Positions 1-7,777 of a DNA stretch of 64,000 nucleotides are shown here, in pieces. The stretch spans positions 3,096,001-3,160,000 of the forward strand of contig NZ_CP121662.1 of the NCBI RefSeq assembly GCF_029714285.1. Reading direction: 5' to 3'. The position numbers were made by a program, and so were the translations under genes. Positions within the stretch are counted from its first letter, which is position 1. Every line of letters starts with the position of its first letter. Source of the DNA: Rhizobium sp. CB3090. Its GTDB lineage: Bacteria > Pseudomonadota > Alphaproteobacteria > Rhizobiales > Rhizobiaceae. The notes under the pieces were generated by a model, which ran no database searches, was not told where the DNA came from, and saw nothing but the letters and a program-made list of their open reading frames with translations.

Positions 1-1
1 A

Positions 2-103
2 TGCTTCGTCACGGGCGCGACCTCCGGTCGGTTTGACTTGATTACGGAAAATACCATATTCGGCGGCAACCAAACAATGCCAGAGGGAGGACTCTGCTCA
101 TGA
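2..103 (+). CDS. possible 3' end of an upstream gene (partial)
   Basis: A frame is open from base 2 and ends with TGA at 101-103. That stop overlaps the ATG of the next gene as ATGA, the usual sign of translational coupling in an operon. The 33 visible residues end in PEGGLCS and contain no motif I recognise. The upstream part lies outside the window, so the product cannot be named, and the open frame could be chance over so short a length. Confidence 0.35.
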   Translation, partial: CFVTGATSGRFDLITENTIFGGNQTMPEGGLCS

Positions 104-954
104 CGGATATTCAAGAGATTTTCAAGAAAGCCAATGTAGCCGTCATCACCGGCGGCGCCTCCGGCATCGGGCTCGCGGCGGCGAAATATTTCGCAAAACT
201 CGGCATGAGCGTCGCCATCGCCGATCTCGGCCGCGACCGGCTCGCCGCTGCACGCGCCGATCTCGTAGCGATCGCCGGCGAGGACCAGATCATGGCCGTC
301 GAGACCGACGTTGCTCATAAGGACCAGTTGGAAGCCCTGGAACGCGCCGTCCTGCAGCATTTCGGCCGGGTGCATGTGCTGATGAACAATGCCGGCATCG
401 GGCCCGAAACCTCGATCTTCAGCCCGCAGGCCGGGTGGGACAACATCCTTGGTGTCAATCTTTTGGGTGTCATCAATGGTACACGCGTCTTCGGACCCGG
501 CATGCTGGCACATGGAAAACCCGGCCTGATCATCAATACCGGCTCGAAGCAGGGAATCACTACGCCGCCCGGCAACCCCGCTTACAACGTCTCCAAGGCC
601 GGTGTGAAGGTCTTCACCGAGGCGTTGCAGCACGAGCTGCGTAACACCCCAGGCGCCAAGATTGCCGCGCATCTTCTGATCCCCGGCTTCGTCTTCACCG
701 GCCTGACCAAGGGTGACCGCCAGGAAAAGCCGGCGGGAGCCTGGACCCCGGAACAGACAGTCGATTTCATGGTGGAGAGCCTCAAGCGCGGCGACTTCTA
801 CATCCTCTGCCCGGACAATGATGTTGCGCGGCCGACGGACGAGCGCCGCATGCTCTGGGCCGCAGGCGATATCATCGAAAACCGCCCGCCGCTGTCGCGC
901 TGGCATCCCGACTATGCCGAAAAGTTCAAGACATTCCTGGAAAAGAAGGATTGA
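100..954 (+). CDS. SDR family NAD(P)-dependent oxidoreductase
   Basis: This is a classical short-chain dehydrogenase of 284 residues with a Rossmann fold. The cofactor motif TGGASGIG lies at residues 17-24 and NNAG at 96-99. The catalytic set is Ser149, Tyr162 and Lys166 (YNVSK). The C-terminal 60 residues are longer than the usual 250-residue SDR core. An AGGGAGGA ribosome site sits just upstream, and the start overlaps the stop of a possible preceding frame. The substrate cannot be told from sequence. Family assignment is secure. Confidence 0.9.
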   Translation: MTDIQEIFKKANVAVITGGASGIGLAAAKYFAKLGMSVAIADLGRDRLAAARADLVAIAGEDQIMAVETDVAHKDQLEALERAVLQHFGRVHVLMNNAGIGPETSIFSPQAGWDNILGVNLLGVINGTRVFGPGMLAHGKPGLIINTGSKQGITTPPGNPAYNVSKAGVKVFTEALQHELRNTPGAKIAAHLLIPGFVFTGLTKGDRQEKPAGAWTPEQTVDFMVESLKRGDFYILCPDNDVARPTDERRMLWAAGDIIENRPPLSRWHPDYAEKFKTFLEKKD

Positions 955-1019
955 TTTGCAAATAGCCGAAAGCTGGATAAGACAGCGCTGATACTCTTAT
1001 CCGGCGTTCGGAGCATGTC

Positions 1020-1661
1020 ATGGACTTCATACCCAGCCTGCCGACCCTTCTTGCTTTTTCGGCCGCGAGCCTGCTGCTGGCGGCAACCCCCGGCCCCGAT
1101 ATGACCCTGTCGATCAGCCGCGCCTTAGCGCAGGGTAAGAAGGCAGCGCTTTTCGTGGTCCTCGGCACCAGCCTCGGCATCGTCGTGCATACGTTGCTGG
1201 TGGCTTTTGGCGTTTCGGCGTTGATTACTGCCTCGCCGCTCGCCTTTACCGTCCTGAAAACCGGTGGAGCCGCCTATCTGCTGTGGCTGGCGATCCAGGC
1301 GATCCGCTTCGGCTCCAGCCTGTCGGTCAAGAAGGTCGATATGGCAAAGGGCACACCGCTCACCAACATCTCCACCGGCTTCTGGGTCAATCTGCTGAAC
1401 CCGAAGGTCATCATCTTCTTCATGACCTTCCTGCCGCAGTTCGTCACGGCTGGCGACCCGGCCGTCACGCAAAAGCTCCTGTTCCTGGGCTTCTTCTTCA
1501 TCGTGATCGGCATGCCGGTCAACGCGCTTGTCGTGCTTGCCGCCGACCGCCTGTCGGCTTGGCTGCAGAAGAACCGCGGCGTCATGCGCGGCCTGGACTA
1601 CGCGTTTGCGAGCGTCTTTTCGGTCTTTGCCGTGAAGATCTTCCTCACCCATTCCCGCTGA
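1020..1661 (+). CDS. LysE/RhtB family translocator
   Basis: This is an inner-membrane exporter of 213 residues, the normal length for the LysE/RhtB amino-acid efflux family. The N-terminus carries the family pattern (LLAATPGPDM near residue 20), followed by about six hydrophobic segments and the internal FWVNLLNPK motif. GGAG lies seven bases before the ATG. The likely role is efflux of an amino acid or derivative, but the substrate is unknown. Its last 17 bases overlap the end of the convergent gene on the minus strand. Confidence 0.88.
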   Translation: MDFIPSLPTLLAFSAASLLLAATPGPDMTLSISRALAQGKKAALFVVLGTSLGIVVHTLLVAFGVSALITASPLAFTVLKTGGAAYLLWLAIQAIRFGSSLSVKKVDMAKGTPLTNISTGFWVNLLNPKVIIFFMTFLPQFVTAGDPAVTQKLLFLGFFFIVIGMPVNALVVLAADRLSAWLQKNRGVMRGLDYAFASVFSVFAVKIFLTHSR

Positions 1662-2073
1662 GAATGGGGCAGCGCCCGGCGAACCGGCCGGCGATCCACC
1701 AATAGACGGTGGCGCCGGCGGCTCCAAGGAAAGCAAAACAAACGACGATGGTGATCAGATTGAGAGTCTGCGGCCGCTCGACGCTGCCTGAGATCAGAAC
1801 CGATGCCGACGCTGACAGCAAGGCGCCGTAGAGGGCATAACCGTACCAGCGGCGCATACCGCGCCATTCGAAAATCGCAATGACAACAAGCGATGGCAGA
1901 ATGCTGACGATCATCGCGAGCTTGGTCAGCGCGACGGTGAGCACGAAGAGTTCAGGGGCGGCCGTTCCCGGCATGGTCCAGGCGGCAACGCAAGCCAGCA
2001 CGAAGCCCATCAGAACACAGGCCACGAGATAGCCCCACAGGAGCCGCATCGGCTTGCGTAAACCGAGAAGCAT
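1645..2073 (-). CDS. hypothetical integral membrane protein
   Basis: This 142-residue protein has four strongly hydrophobic segments (about residues 10-32, 42-68, 78-95 and 105-128) and no recognised domain. The start chosen is the ATG at 2073, only 5 bases after the rlmN stop, so the two genes very probably share a transcript. A longer frame runs back into rlmN and is an overlap artefact. It ends 17 bases inside the opposite-strand LysE gene. The function is unknown. Confidence 0.7.
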   Translation of the reverse strand: MLLGLRKPMRLLWGYLVACVLMGFVLACVAAWTMPGTAAPELFVLTVALTKLAMIVSILPSLVVIAIFEWRGMRRWYGYALYGALLSASASVLISGSVERPQTLNLITIVVCFAFLGAAGATVYWWIAGRFAGRCPILSGNG

Positions 2074-2078
2074 CGATT

Positions 2079-3314
2079 CTAGTCCTCGCCGTGGTTGGCG
2101 ATCATCATGGCTTCGAAAGCGAGCCGTTCGGTCTTGCGCATACGCTCCGATTCCGACTTCAACTGACCGCAGGCGGCAAGAATATCCCGGCCACGCGGCG
2201 TACGGATCGGCGAGGCATAGCCGGCCGAATTGATGAAATCGGCAAACTTCTCGATCTGCTCCCAGTCGGAACACTGGTAGTTCGTGCCCGGCCACGGATT
2301 GAAGGGGATGAGATTGATCTTGGCCGGAACGCCCTTCAGGAGCTGGATCAGCCCCTTGGCATCCTCGAGGCTGTCGTTGACGCCCTTCAGCATCACATAC
2401 TCGAAGGTGATGCGCCGGGCGTTCGAAAGGCCGGGGTAGGCGCGGCAAGCGTCCATCAATTCCTTCAGCGGATATTTCTTGTTGATCGGCACGAGCATGT
2501 CGCGCAGATCGTCGCGCACCGCATGCAGCGAGATTGCCAGCATGACCCCGATCTCCTCGCCGGTGCGATAGATTTCCGGCACGACGCCGGAAGTGGAGAG
2601 CGTGATGCGGCGCTTGGAGAGCGACAGGCCGTCGCCGTCGGAGGCGATCAGCAGTGCCGTCTTGACGCTGTCGAAATTGTAGAGCGGTTCGCCCATGCCC
2701 ATCATGACGATATTGCTGACCTTGCGGCCTTCGGCGGGCATGATCGTCCCCTGCGGCGCTTCACGGTCCGGGAAATCGCCGAGCCGGTCGCGCGCCAACA
2801 GGAGCTGCGACAGGATCTCCTCCGCCGTCAAGTTGCGGACGAGGCGCTGCGTACCGGTGTGACAGAAGGAACAGGTGAGCGAACAGCCGACCTGGCTGGA
2901 AATGCAGAGCGTGCCGCGACCCTCTTCCGGAATATAGACGGTTTCCACTTCGACCGGCCGGCCGGCGCCGCGCGGGGGAAAGCGCAACAGCCATTTACGG
3001 GTGCCGTCATTGGAAACCTGCTCCTCGACGATCTCCGGCCGGACAATGGTGAAATGCGTCTTCAGCATTTCACGCATGTCCTTGGAGACATTCGCCATGG
3101 CATCGAAATCGGAGACGCCGCGCACATAGATCCAGTTCCAGAGCTGGCTGACGCGCATCTTGATCTGCTTGTCGGCAACACCCTTTTCCTTGAGTGCCGC
3201 CCCCATCTCCTCACGCGTCAGGCCGATCAGCGACGGTTTCGGCGAAAGCTCGACCGGCTGCGACACGGGCATCGGCTTCAGCTTGGATGAGGTCATGACA
3301 TCGATCGCGGACAT
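2079..3314 (-). CDS. rlmN: dual-specificity 23S rRNA/tRNA adenine C2-methyltransferase RlmN
   Basis: This radical-SAM enzyme methylates C2 of A2503 in 23S rRNA and A37 in some tRNAs. With the ATG at 3314 it has 411 residues, as expected for rhizobial RlmN. The Fe-S motif CxxxCxxC (CSLTCSFC) is at residues 144-151, and the C-terminal AACGQL holds the cysteine that resolves the methyl adduct. Further upstream in-frame ATGs exist, but the chosen one has GGA at a fair distance and suits the family. It is followed closely by a small membrane-protein gene. Confidence 0.93.
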   Translation of the reverse strand: MSAIDVMTSSKLKPMPVSQPVELSPKPSLIGLTREEMGAALKEKGVADKQIKMRVSQLWNWIYVRGVSDFDAMANVSKDMREMLKTHFTIVRPEIVEEQVSNDGTRKWLLRFPPRGAGRPVEVETVYIPEEGRGTLCISSQVGCSLTCSFCHTGTQRLVRNLTAEEILSQLLLARDRLGDFPDREAPQGTIMPAEGRKVSNIVMMGMGEPLYNFDSVKTALLIASDGDGLSLSKRRITLSTSGVVPEIYRTGEEIGVMLAISLHAVRDDLRDMLVPINKKYPLKELMDACRAYPGLSNARRITFEYVMLKGVNDSLEDAKGLIQLLKGVPAKINLIPFNPWPGTNYQCSDWEQIEKFADFINSAGYASPIRTPRGRDILAACGQLKSESERMRKTERLAFEAMMIANHGED

Positions 3315-3492
3315 AGGATCATTCCAATGGTTCATATCGGCGATGCCCCAAAGCCGGAAAGCTGCGGGCGTGGGCAAGGCACTGAGATCAGAAGGTTCAT
3401 TTGGCAGCGGGGCAAGAAGTTGCAACTACACCGCTCGTCGGCGCGGCCTTTAGCATTAATTTCAGCGCGCGTCATCCCTTCTGAAGAAAGGC

Positions 3493-3517
3493 AAAAGGCC
3501 AGCCATAAGGCCGGCCT
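3493..3517 (-). terminator. intrinsic terminator after the IalB-like gene
   Basis: Arms AGGCCAGCC (3496-3504) and GGCCGGCCT (3509-3517) pair with one mismatch around an ATAA loop. Read on the minus strand the hairpin runs into CCTTTTGCCTTTC. It lies about 60 bases after the stop of the IalB-like gene. Confidence 0.6.
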
Positions 3518-3576
3518 CATCGCTTTGGTTTGGATAGAAACCCGATCACTTTGACGTGATCATGGCATCATCGATC

Positions 3577-4137
3577 TTATTTGCAGCTTTCGATTTGCTT
3601 CAGCGCCGCGGTGACGCCCTTCAGCGAGTAGGTATAGGAAGTGCCGGTGCCCTTCTTCGAGGTCGCGGTGACCTTCAGCGAATGACCGGACTTGAGCGCT
3701 GCGACCAGTGCCGGCTCCTGCGCGGCATTCTCGACCCAGGCGGCCTTGTCCTTGGTGAACATCACGAAAGTCTTGTTGTCGATGACGACGTCGACCTTGG
3801 AATTTTCCTTGAGCGGATAGCCCATCATCGCCTGCGGTTCGTAGGAGATGTTCTGACCCGGACGTTGGGAAACGATGAAGAAGTTGTCGCCATGATCGAT
3901 TCCGGAGGCCGGCATCTTGGCTGTCGGCACGGAGAGAACGTAGCAGACCTTGCCGGCTCCGGACTGGTAGGAATAGGCGCCCCAGGCATCGAACTGCTGG
4001 ATGCGCGTCGGAGCTGCCGGTGCTGCCGCCTGCGCCTGTGCGGGCGCTGCCTGCTTCTTGGTCTTGGTCTGCGCGGATGCGACGCCGGTGCCGGCCAGAA
4101 CGAGCGAGAGGGCGATTGCGAAGCTTTTTACAAACAT
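3577..4137 (-). CDS. invasion-associated locus B (IalB) family protein
   Basis: This is a secreted protein of 186 residues. The ATG at 4137 follows AGGAAACC, a better start than the longer frame to 4191. Residues 1-23 form a signal peptide ending at VASAQ, followed by a Lys/Ala-rich linker and then an IalB-type domain with the conserved CYVLS and FFIVSQRPG segments. IalB proteins are periplasmic or envelope proteins named from Bartonella. In free-living rhizobia the role is unknown, so invasion should not be inferred. A terminator follows. Confidence 0.82.
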   Translation of the reverse strand: MFVKSFAIALSLVLAGTGVASAQTKTKKQAAPAQAQAAAPAAPTRIQQFDAWGAYSYQSGAGKVCYVLSVPTAKMPASGIDHGDNFFIVSQRPGQNISYEPQAMMGYPLKENSKVDVVIDNKTFVMFTKDKAAWVENAAQEPALVAALKSGHSLKVTATSKKGTGTSYTYSLKGVTAALKQIESCK

Positions 4138-4466
4138 GGTTTCCTGCCGATTTCTTGCGGTCCAGAGCTCAAGGCGATTTAAATAACGCACGCCTATGCT
4201 CGTGAGCTGCCCTATTTTGACTTTATTTAGGTTACCAAACCGTCAACGGGGCGGCGAATGCCCCTGATCTGTGCCGTTTCAGCCCAAGCGGGCCGGACCT
4301 GAAATGCATCAGGAGGAATTGGAAACCCGGATGGCGGAACACCACCCTATGGGATCGATTTAAGACAGAAAGATTCGGGCAAGAGTTTGACCTCTCTAAA
4401 ATCAGGAAGACCTCATAAAGGCCTGGAAACCCGGCAGGAATCCCACCAGCTTCGATAGGACGCGGA

Positions 4467-4871
4467 TCAAGCCGTTTTTGCAGCCTCAGGCTCGTTGGCC
4501 AAGGCCTGGTCAGCGGCGTCATAATGCTCCTGGCGGATGTGACCTTTGATCATACCGAAGGCGAGCGTCAGCACCGCAACATCGTCCGAAAAACCGATGA
4601 CGGCGAAGAAATCCGGGATGATGTCGACCGGCATGACGAAATAGCCGAGCGCGGCCAGCAGAATGCCGCGAACGCGCGTCGGCGTTTGCGGATCGAGCGC
4701 GCAATAGAAAGCCGCGACGACATCGCGGGAAAACGGGATATAGCGCGCCGCCTTGCGCAATGTCGGCCAGAACTTGCTGCGCACCGACTTTTCCTGCCGT
4801 TCTTGTGTCTCTTCGTCACCAGGCATCAGGATTTCCCCGTACTTGATGTCATCCATTCCGCTCATCCCCAT
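4467..4871 (-). CDS. YkvA family (DUF1232) protein
   Basis: This 134-residue protein has the DUF1232/YkvA core: a conserved YFVMPVDIIPDFFAVIGFSDD segment read as two short membrane-associated helices with the P-D-x-I-P-D pattern. The start at 4871 follows AGGAAGGG by 8 bases; a second ATG two codons later is possible. The biochemical role of the family is unknown. It stands alone, downstream of the pterin dehydratase gene on the same strand. Confidence 0.82.
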   Translation of the reverse strand: MGMSGMDDIKYGEILMPGDEETQERQEKSVRSKFWPTLRKAARYIPFSRDVVAAFYCALDPQTPTRVRGILLAALGYFVMPVDIIPDFFAVIGFSDDVAVLTLAFGMIKGHIRQEHYDAADQALANEPEAAKTA

Positions 4872-4921
4872 AGGAAGCCCTTCCTGGGCCGCATAAACAT
4901 ATGGTGATCGGCACCTGCGAT

Positions 4922-5227
4922 TCAATCAGCGCGCCGCGCCGCCGCCTTTTCCATCGCCTTGGCGAGTTTGATGTCCTGCTCCGTCAGGCCGTTGGCGTCA
5001 TGCGTCGTCAGCTTCACATCCACGCGAGAATAGACGTTGAACCATTCGGGATGGTGATTGAACTTCTCCGCCGCCAAGGCTGCTTCGGCCATGAAGCCGA
5101 AGGCTTCGACGAAATTACGGAATTTGAAGCTCTTCGACATCGAAAGGCCATCGGCTGCCAACGTCCAACCACTGAGACTAGCCAGGTTTTCATCGATTGC
5201 CGCAGGTTCCAGCTGTTCGTATTTCAT
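4922..5227 (-). CDS. phhB: 4a-hydroxytetrahydrobiopterin dehydratase
   Basis: This is a pterin-4-alpha-carbinolamine dehydratase of 101 residues, the standard size. The active-site pattern FNHHPEW (about residues 56-62) and the downstream [13 protein letters not shown] fit the PCD/DCoH family. It recycles the 4a-hydroxy pterin made by aromatic amino-acid hydroxylases; no phenylalanine hydroxylase gene is in this window. The ATG at 5227 has GGAG about 10 bases upstream. Its start faces that of the phosphatase gene with only 36 bases between them. Confidence 0.9.
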   Translation of the reverse strand: MKYEQLEPAAIDENLASLSGWTLAADGLSMSKSFKFRNFVEAFGFMAEAALAAEKFNHHPEWFNVYSRVDVKLTTHDANGLTEQDIKLAKAMEKAAARRAD

Positions 5228-5263
5228 GGCAAGATCACTCCTCTTTATCGATTGAACGATACT

Positions 5264-5746
5264 ATGGACCGTCACGGAATTCTGTTTGTTTGCGCCGGCA
5301 ACATCTGCCGTTCCCCGCTTGCCGAAGGCATTTTCCGGCACCTTGCGACCGAAGCCGGGCGAGACTCCGAGTTCGAGATCGATTCGGCCGGCACCGGCGG
5401 CTGGCATCAGAGCGAAAGGCCGGACCGCCGCTCGATAGACGTGGCGTCAGGCCATGGCGTCGATATTTCCGCTCAACGCGCACGCCGCATCGCGACAGCC
5501 GATTTTCATCGGTTCGACCTGATCCTGGCAATGGATCAAGACAATTTGAAGAATTTGCGCAAGATCGCGCCTGCCGATGCGCTCGGCAAGCTGCACCTCT
5601 TCAACGCCTTCACGCTTGGCAGCCCCAAAGATATCCCAGACCCCTATTATGGAGGCCACGAGGATTTCGAAGCGGTCTATGCCATGCTCTTGGCAGGCTG
5701 CAGAGCGCTATTGCCCATGGCGGGAAAGGCGCTGCGAGCCTCGTGA
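5264..5746 (+). CDS. low molecular weight protein-tyrosine phosphatase
   Basis: The enzyme has 160 residues. The P-loop CAGNICRS (Cys10 nucleophile, Arg16) sits at the N-terminus, and the general-acid motif DPYYGG supplies Asp126. Such phosphatases act in the cytoplasm on tyrosine-phosphorylated proteins, often kinases of exopolysaccharide export, but no such kinase is nearby. The ATG at 5264 places the P-loop where the family expects it. The last 70 bases overlap the end of the convergent thpR gene. Confidence 0.92.
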   Translation: MDRHGILFVCAGNICRSPLAEGIFRHLATEAGRDSEFEIDSAGTGGWHQSERPDRRSIDVASGHGVDISAQRARRIATADFHRFDLILAMDQDNLKNLRKIAPADALGKLHLFNAFTLGSPKDIPDPYYGGHEDFEAVYAMLLAGCRALLPMAGKALRAS

Positions 5747-6273
5747 AGCGGGAATATCTCTTCCGTGAGGTAGGGACCGCCGCCGACCGATTCGCGTGAA
5801 GACAGCAACACGAAGCGTCCTACTGTGAACGGCGCCGTGTGGAAGTTGCCGCGGCCGGAGAGATAGTGCACCACATCATCCACCCGCGACGACTTCAGCC
5901 GCGCGAGCGTGACATGAGGGGTGAACTTGCGCGGATCCGGCGGCAAGCCGATGCGCTGGCAAATGCGCTCGATTTCGGCCTGCAGCGCATACATATCGGG
6001 CGACTGCGTGACGCCGGCCCACACCGAATGCGGCTTCTTCGAGCCGAAGGAGCCGATGCCTTCTAGCCGGAGCTGGAATTCCGGCCGGTCGATGCGGTCC
6101 AGCCGCTCGACGATTTCGTCGGCGGTACGACCGTCGACATCGCCAATGAAACGCAAAGTGATGTGATAGTTTTCAACGTCGATCCACCGGGCTCCGGGAA
6201 GACCGCCGCGCAACAACGAAAGGCTCATGGCCGCGTTGCGCGGAATTTCGAGGGCGGTAAAAAGTCTCGGCAT
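5677..6273 (-). CDS. thpR: RNA 2',3'-cyclic phosphodiesterase (2'-5' RNA ligase family)
   Basis: This 198-residue member of the 2H phosphoesterase superfamily has two HxTx motifs, HITLRF near residue 42 and HVTLARL near residue 126, which form the active site. ThpR opens 2',3'-cyclic phosphates and can join tRNA halves in vitro. The ATG at 6273 follows GGGGAG by about 10 bases and gives the family N-terminus MPRLFTALEIP. The C-terminal 23 codons lie antisense to the phosphatase gene. Confidence 0.88.
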   Translation of the reverse strand: MPRLFTALEIPRNAAMSLSLLRGGLPGARWIDVENYHITLRFIGDVDGRTADEIVERLDRIDRPEFQLRLEGIGSFGSKKPHSVWAGVTQSPDMYALQAEIERICQRIGLPPDPRKFTPHVTLARLKSSRVDDVVHYLSGRGNFHTAPFTVGRFVLLSSRESVGGGPYLTEEIFPLHEARSAFPAMGNSALQPAKSMA

Positions 6274-6341
6274 AACGAGCACTCCCCGAATCTCTTGCAG
6301 ATAACAACAGGGAATCATGCAATTGCAGTCGGTGCAAGCTC

Positions 6342-6992
6342 CTATTTCGCATGTGCGACAATCGTCCCAATGAAACTCGTCGCTGCGGACTGAAAACGTT
6401 GCACCATCACATCGACTCCCTGCGGGTTCGGATGCATACCGTCGCTCAATTGTAAGTCCGCATGCGTCGCGACGCCATCGAGAAAAAATGGATAGAGCGG
6501 CAGTTGATATTTGTCGGCGAGCCGCTTGTAGATCGGGTTGAACTTGGCCGCATAGTCCGGCCCCATGTTCGGCGGCGCCAGCATGCCGGCGAGCAGGATG
6601 GGAATGTTGCGCTCCTTCAGCCGGCTGATGATGGCGTCGAGGTTCTTTTCCGTCTGTTCGGGCGGAATGCCGCGCAATGCGTCGTTGGCGCCGAGTTCCA
6701 GGATCACGCCATCGGTTCCGTCCGGTACCGACCAGTCGACCCGCGACAGGCCGCCGGAGCTGGTATCGCCGGACACCCCGGCATCGGCAATCGCCACATC
6801 CAGCCCCTTGGCTTTCAGCGCCGCCTCGAGCTTGGCGGGAAATCCGTCCCCCGGCGGTAGCTGGTAGCCGGCCATCAGGCTGTCGCCGAGGCCGACCAAT
6901 TGGATGGTTCGTGCATCGGCGGCACCTGCAACGCCAAAGAAAAGACCGAAAGCAATGACAGCGAAGTGAAACGCAGCAACTTTAAAACTCAT
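6342..6992 (-). CDS. arylesterase, SGNH/GDSL hydrolase (TesA-like)
   Basis: This is a periplasmic esterase of 216 residues. A signal peptide ends near residue 25 (AGAADA). The nucleophile block is GLGDSLMAGY, the oxyanion residues lie in GANDALRG, and the catalytic Asp and His are in DGMHPN. The ATG at 6992 follows AGGGAA. It is divergent from a YbbA/YbbP-type ABC transporter, the same neighbourhood as tesA-ybbA-ybbP in Escherichia coli, which suggests joint work on lysophospholipids or acyl esters. Confidence 0.9.
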   Translation of the reverse strand: MSFKVAAFHFAVIAFGLFFGVAGAADARTIQLVGLGDSLMAGYQLPPGDGFPAKLEAALKAKGLDVAIADAGVSGDTSSGGLSRVDWSVPDGTDGVILELGANDALRGIPPEQTEKNLDAIISRLKERNIPILLAGMLAPPNMGPDYAAKFNPIYKRLADKYQLPLYPFFLDGVATHADLQLSDGMHPNPQGVDVMVQRFQSAATSFIGTIVAHAK

Positions 6993-7066
6993 GATCCATT
7001 CCCTAAATTCGCGGTAAGGGCCAAATCGCGCCCGCCACGGTCTTTGACGTATATAGGGCGTTCGCA

Positions 7067-7777
7067 TTGGCAAAAACCATCATCGAACTGAAGAAGGCGG
7101 ATTTGACGCTCGGCACCGCCGCTGCCTCCGTCCACGTGTTGAAGGGCATCGACCTCACCGTTGCCGAAGGCGAATCCGTCGGCATCATCGGCCCTTCCGG
7201 CTCGGGCAAGTCGACTTTGCTGATGGTGCTCGCCGGCCTCGAAAAGCTCGACAGCGGCGAATTGTTGATCCGCGACACGCCCCTGCATAGCCTCAGTGAA
7301 GACCGCGTCGCCGATTTCCGCGGCCGCAATATCGGCATCGTGTTCCAGTCCTTCCATCTCATCGCCAATATGACCGCGCTGGAAAATGTCGCCGTGCCGC
7401 TGGAGTTGGCCAATGTCCGCAATGCCTTCGACATCGCCCGGCGCGAATTGCAGGCTGTCGGCCTTGGCGAAAGGCTGAGCCATTATCCCGGTCAGCTTTC
7501 GGGCGGCGAACAGCAGCGCGTGGCGATCGCCCGCGCGCTTGCTCCGTCGCCAGCCCTATTGATCGCCGATGAGCCGACCGGCAATCTCGACACCGATACC
7601 GGCCGGCAGATCGCCGACCTGCTTTTCGCTGAGCAGGCCGAGCGCGGCACGACCCTGCTGCTCGTCACCCACGACCCGGCGCTCGCCGCCCGCTGCTCCC
7701 GCCAGATCCACGTTCGCTCCGGCGAAATCGAGGGCGACAGCGCCCGCGCGCGGACAAATAAGGCAGCGATGGCATGA
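7067..7777 (+). CDS. ABC transporter ATP-binding protein (YbbA-like)
   Basis: This ATPase has 236 residues with Walker A GPSGSGKST, Q-loop, signature LSGGEQQRVAIARAL and Walker B LLIADEPTGNLD. It belongs to the LolD/MacB-type group that pairs with FtsX-like permeases. The start is a TTG preceded by AGGG, since no ATG fits before Walker A. The stop overlaps the permease start as ATGA, so the two are co-translated. Its divergent neighbour is a TesA-like esterase. Confidence 0.92.
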   Translation: MAKTIIELKKADLTLGTAAASVHVLKGIDLTVAEGESVGIIGPSGSGKSTLLMVLAGLEKLDSGELLIRDTPLHSLSEDRVADFRGRNIGIVFQSFHLIANMTALENVAVPLELANVRNAFDIARRELQAVGLGERLSHYPGQLSGGEQQRVAIARALAPSPALLIADEPTGNLDTDTGRQIADLLFAEQAERGTTLLLVTHDPALAARCSRQIHVRSGEIEGDSARARTNKAAMA

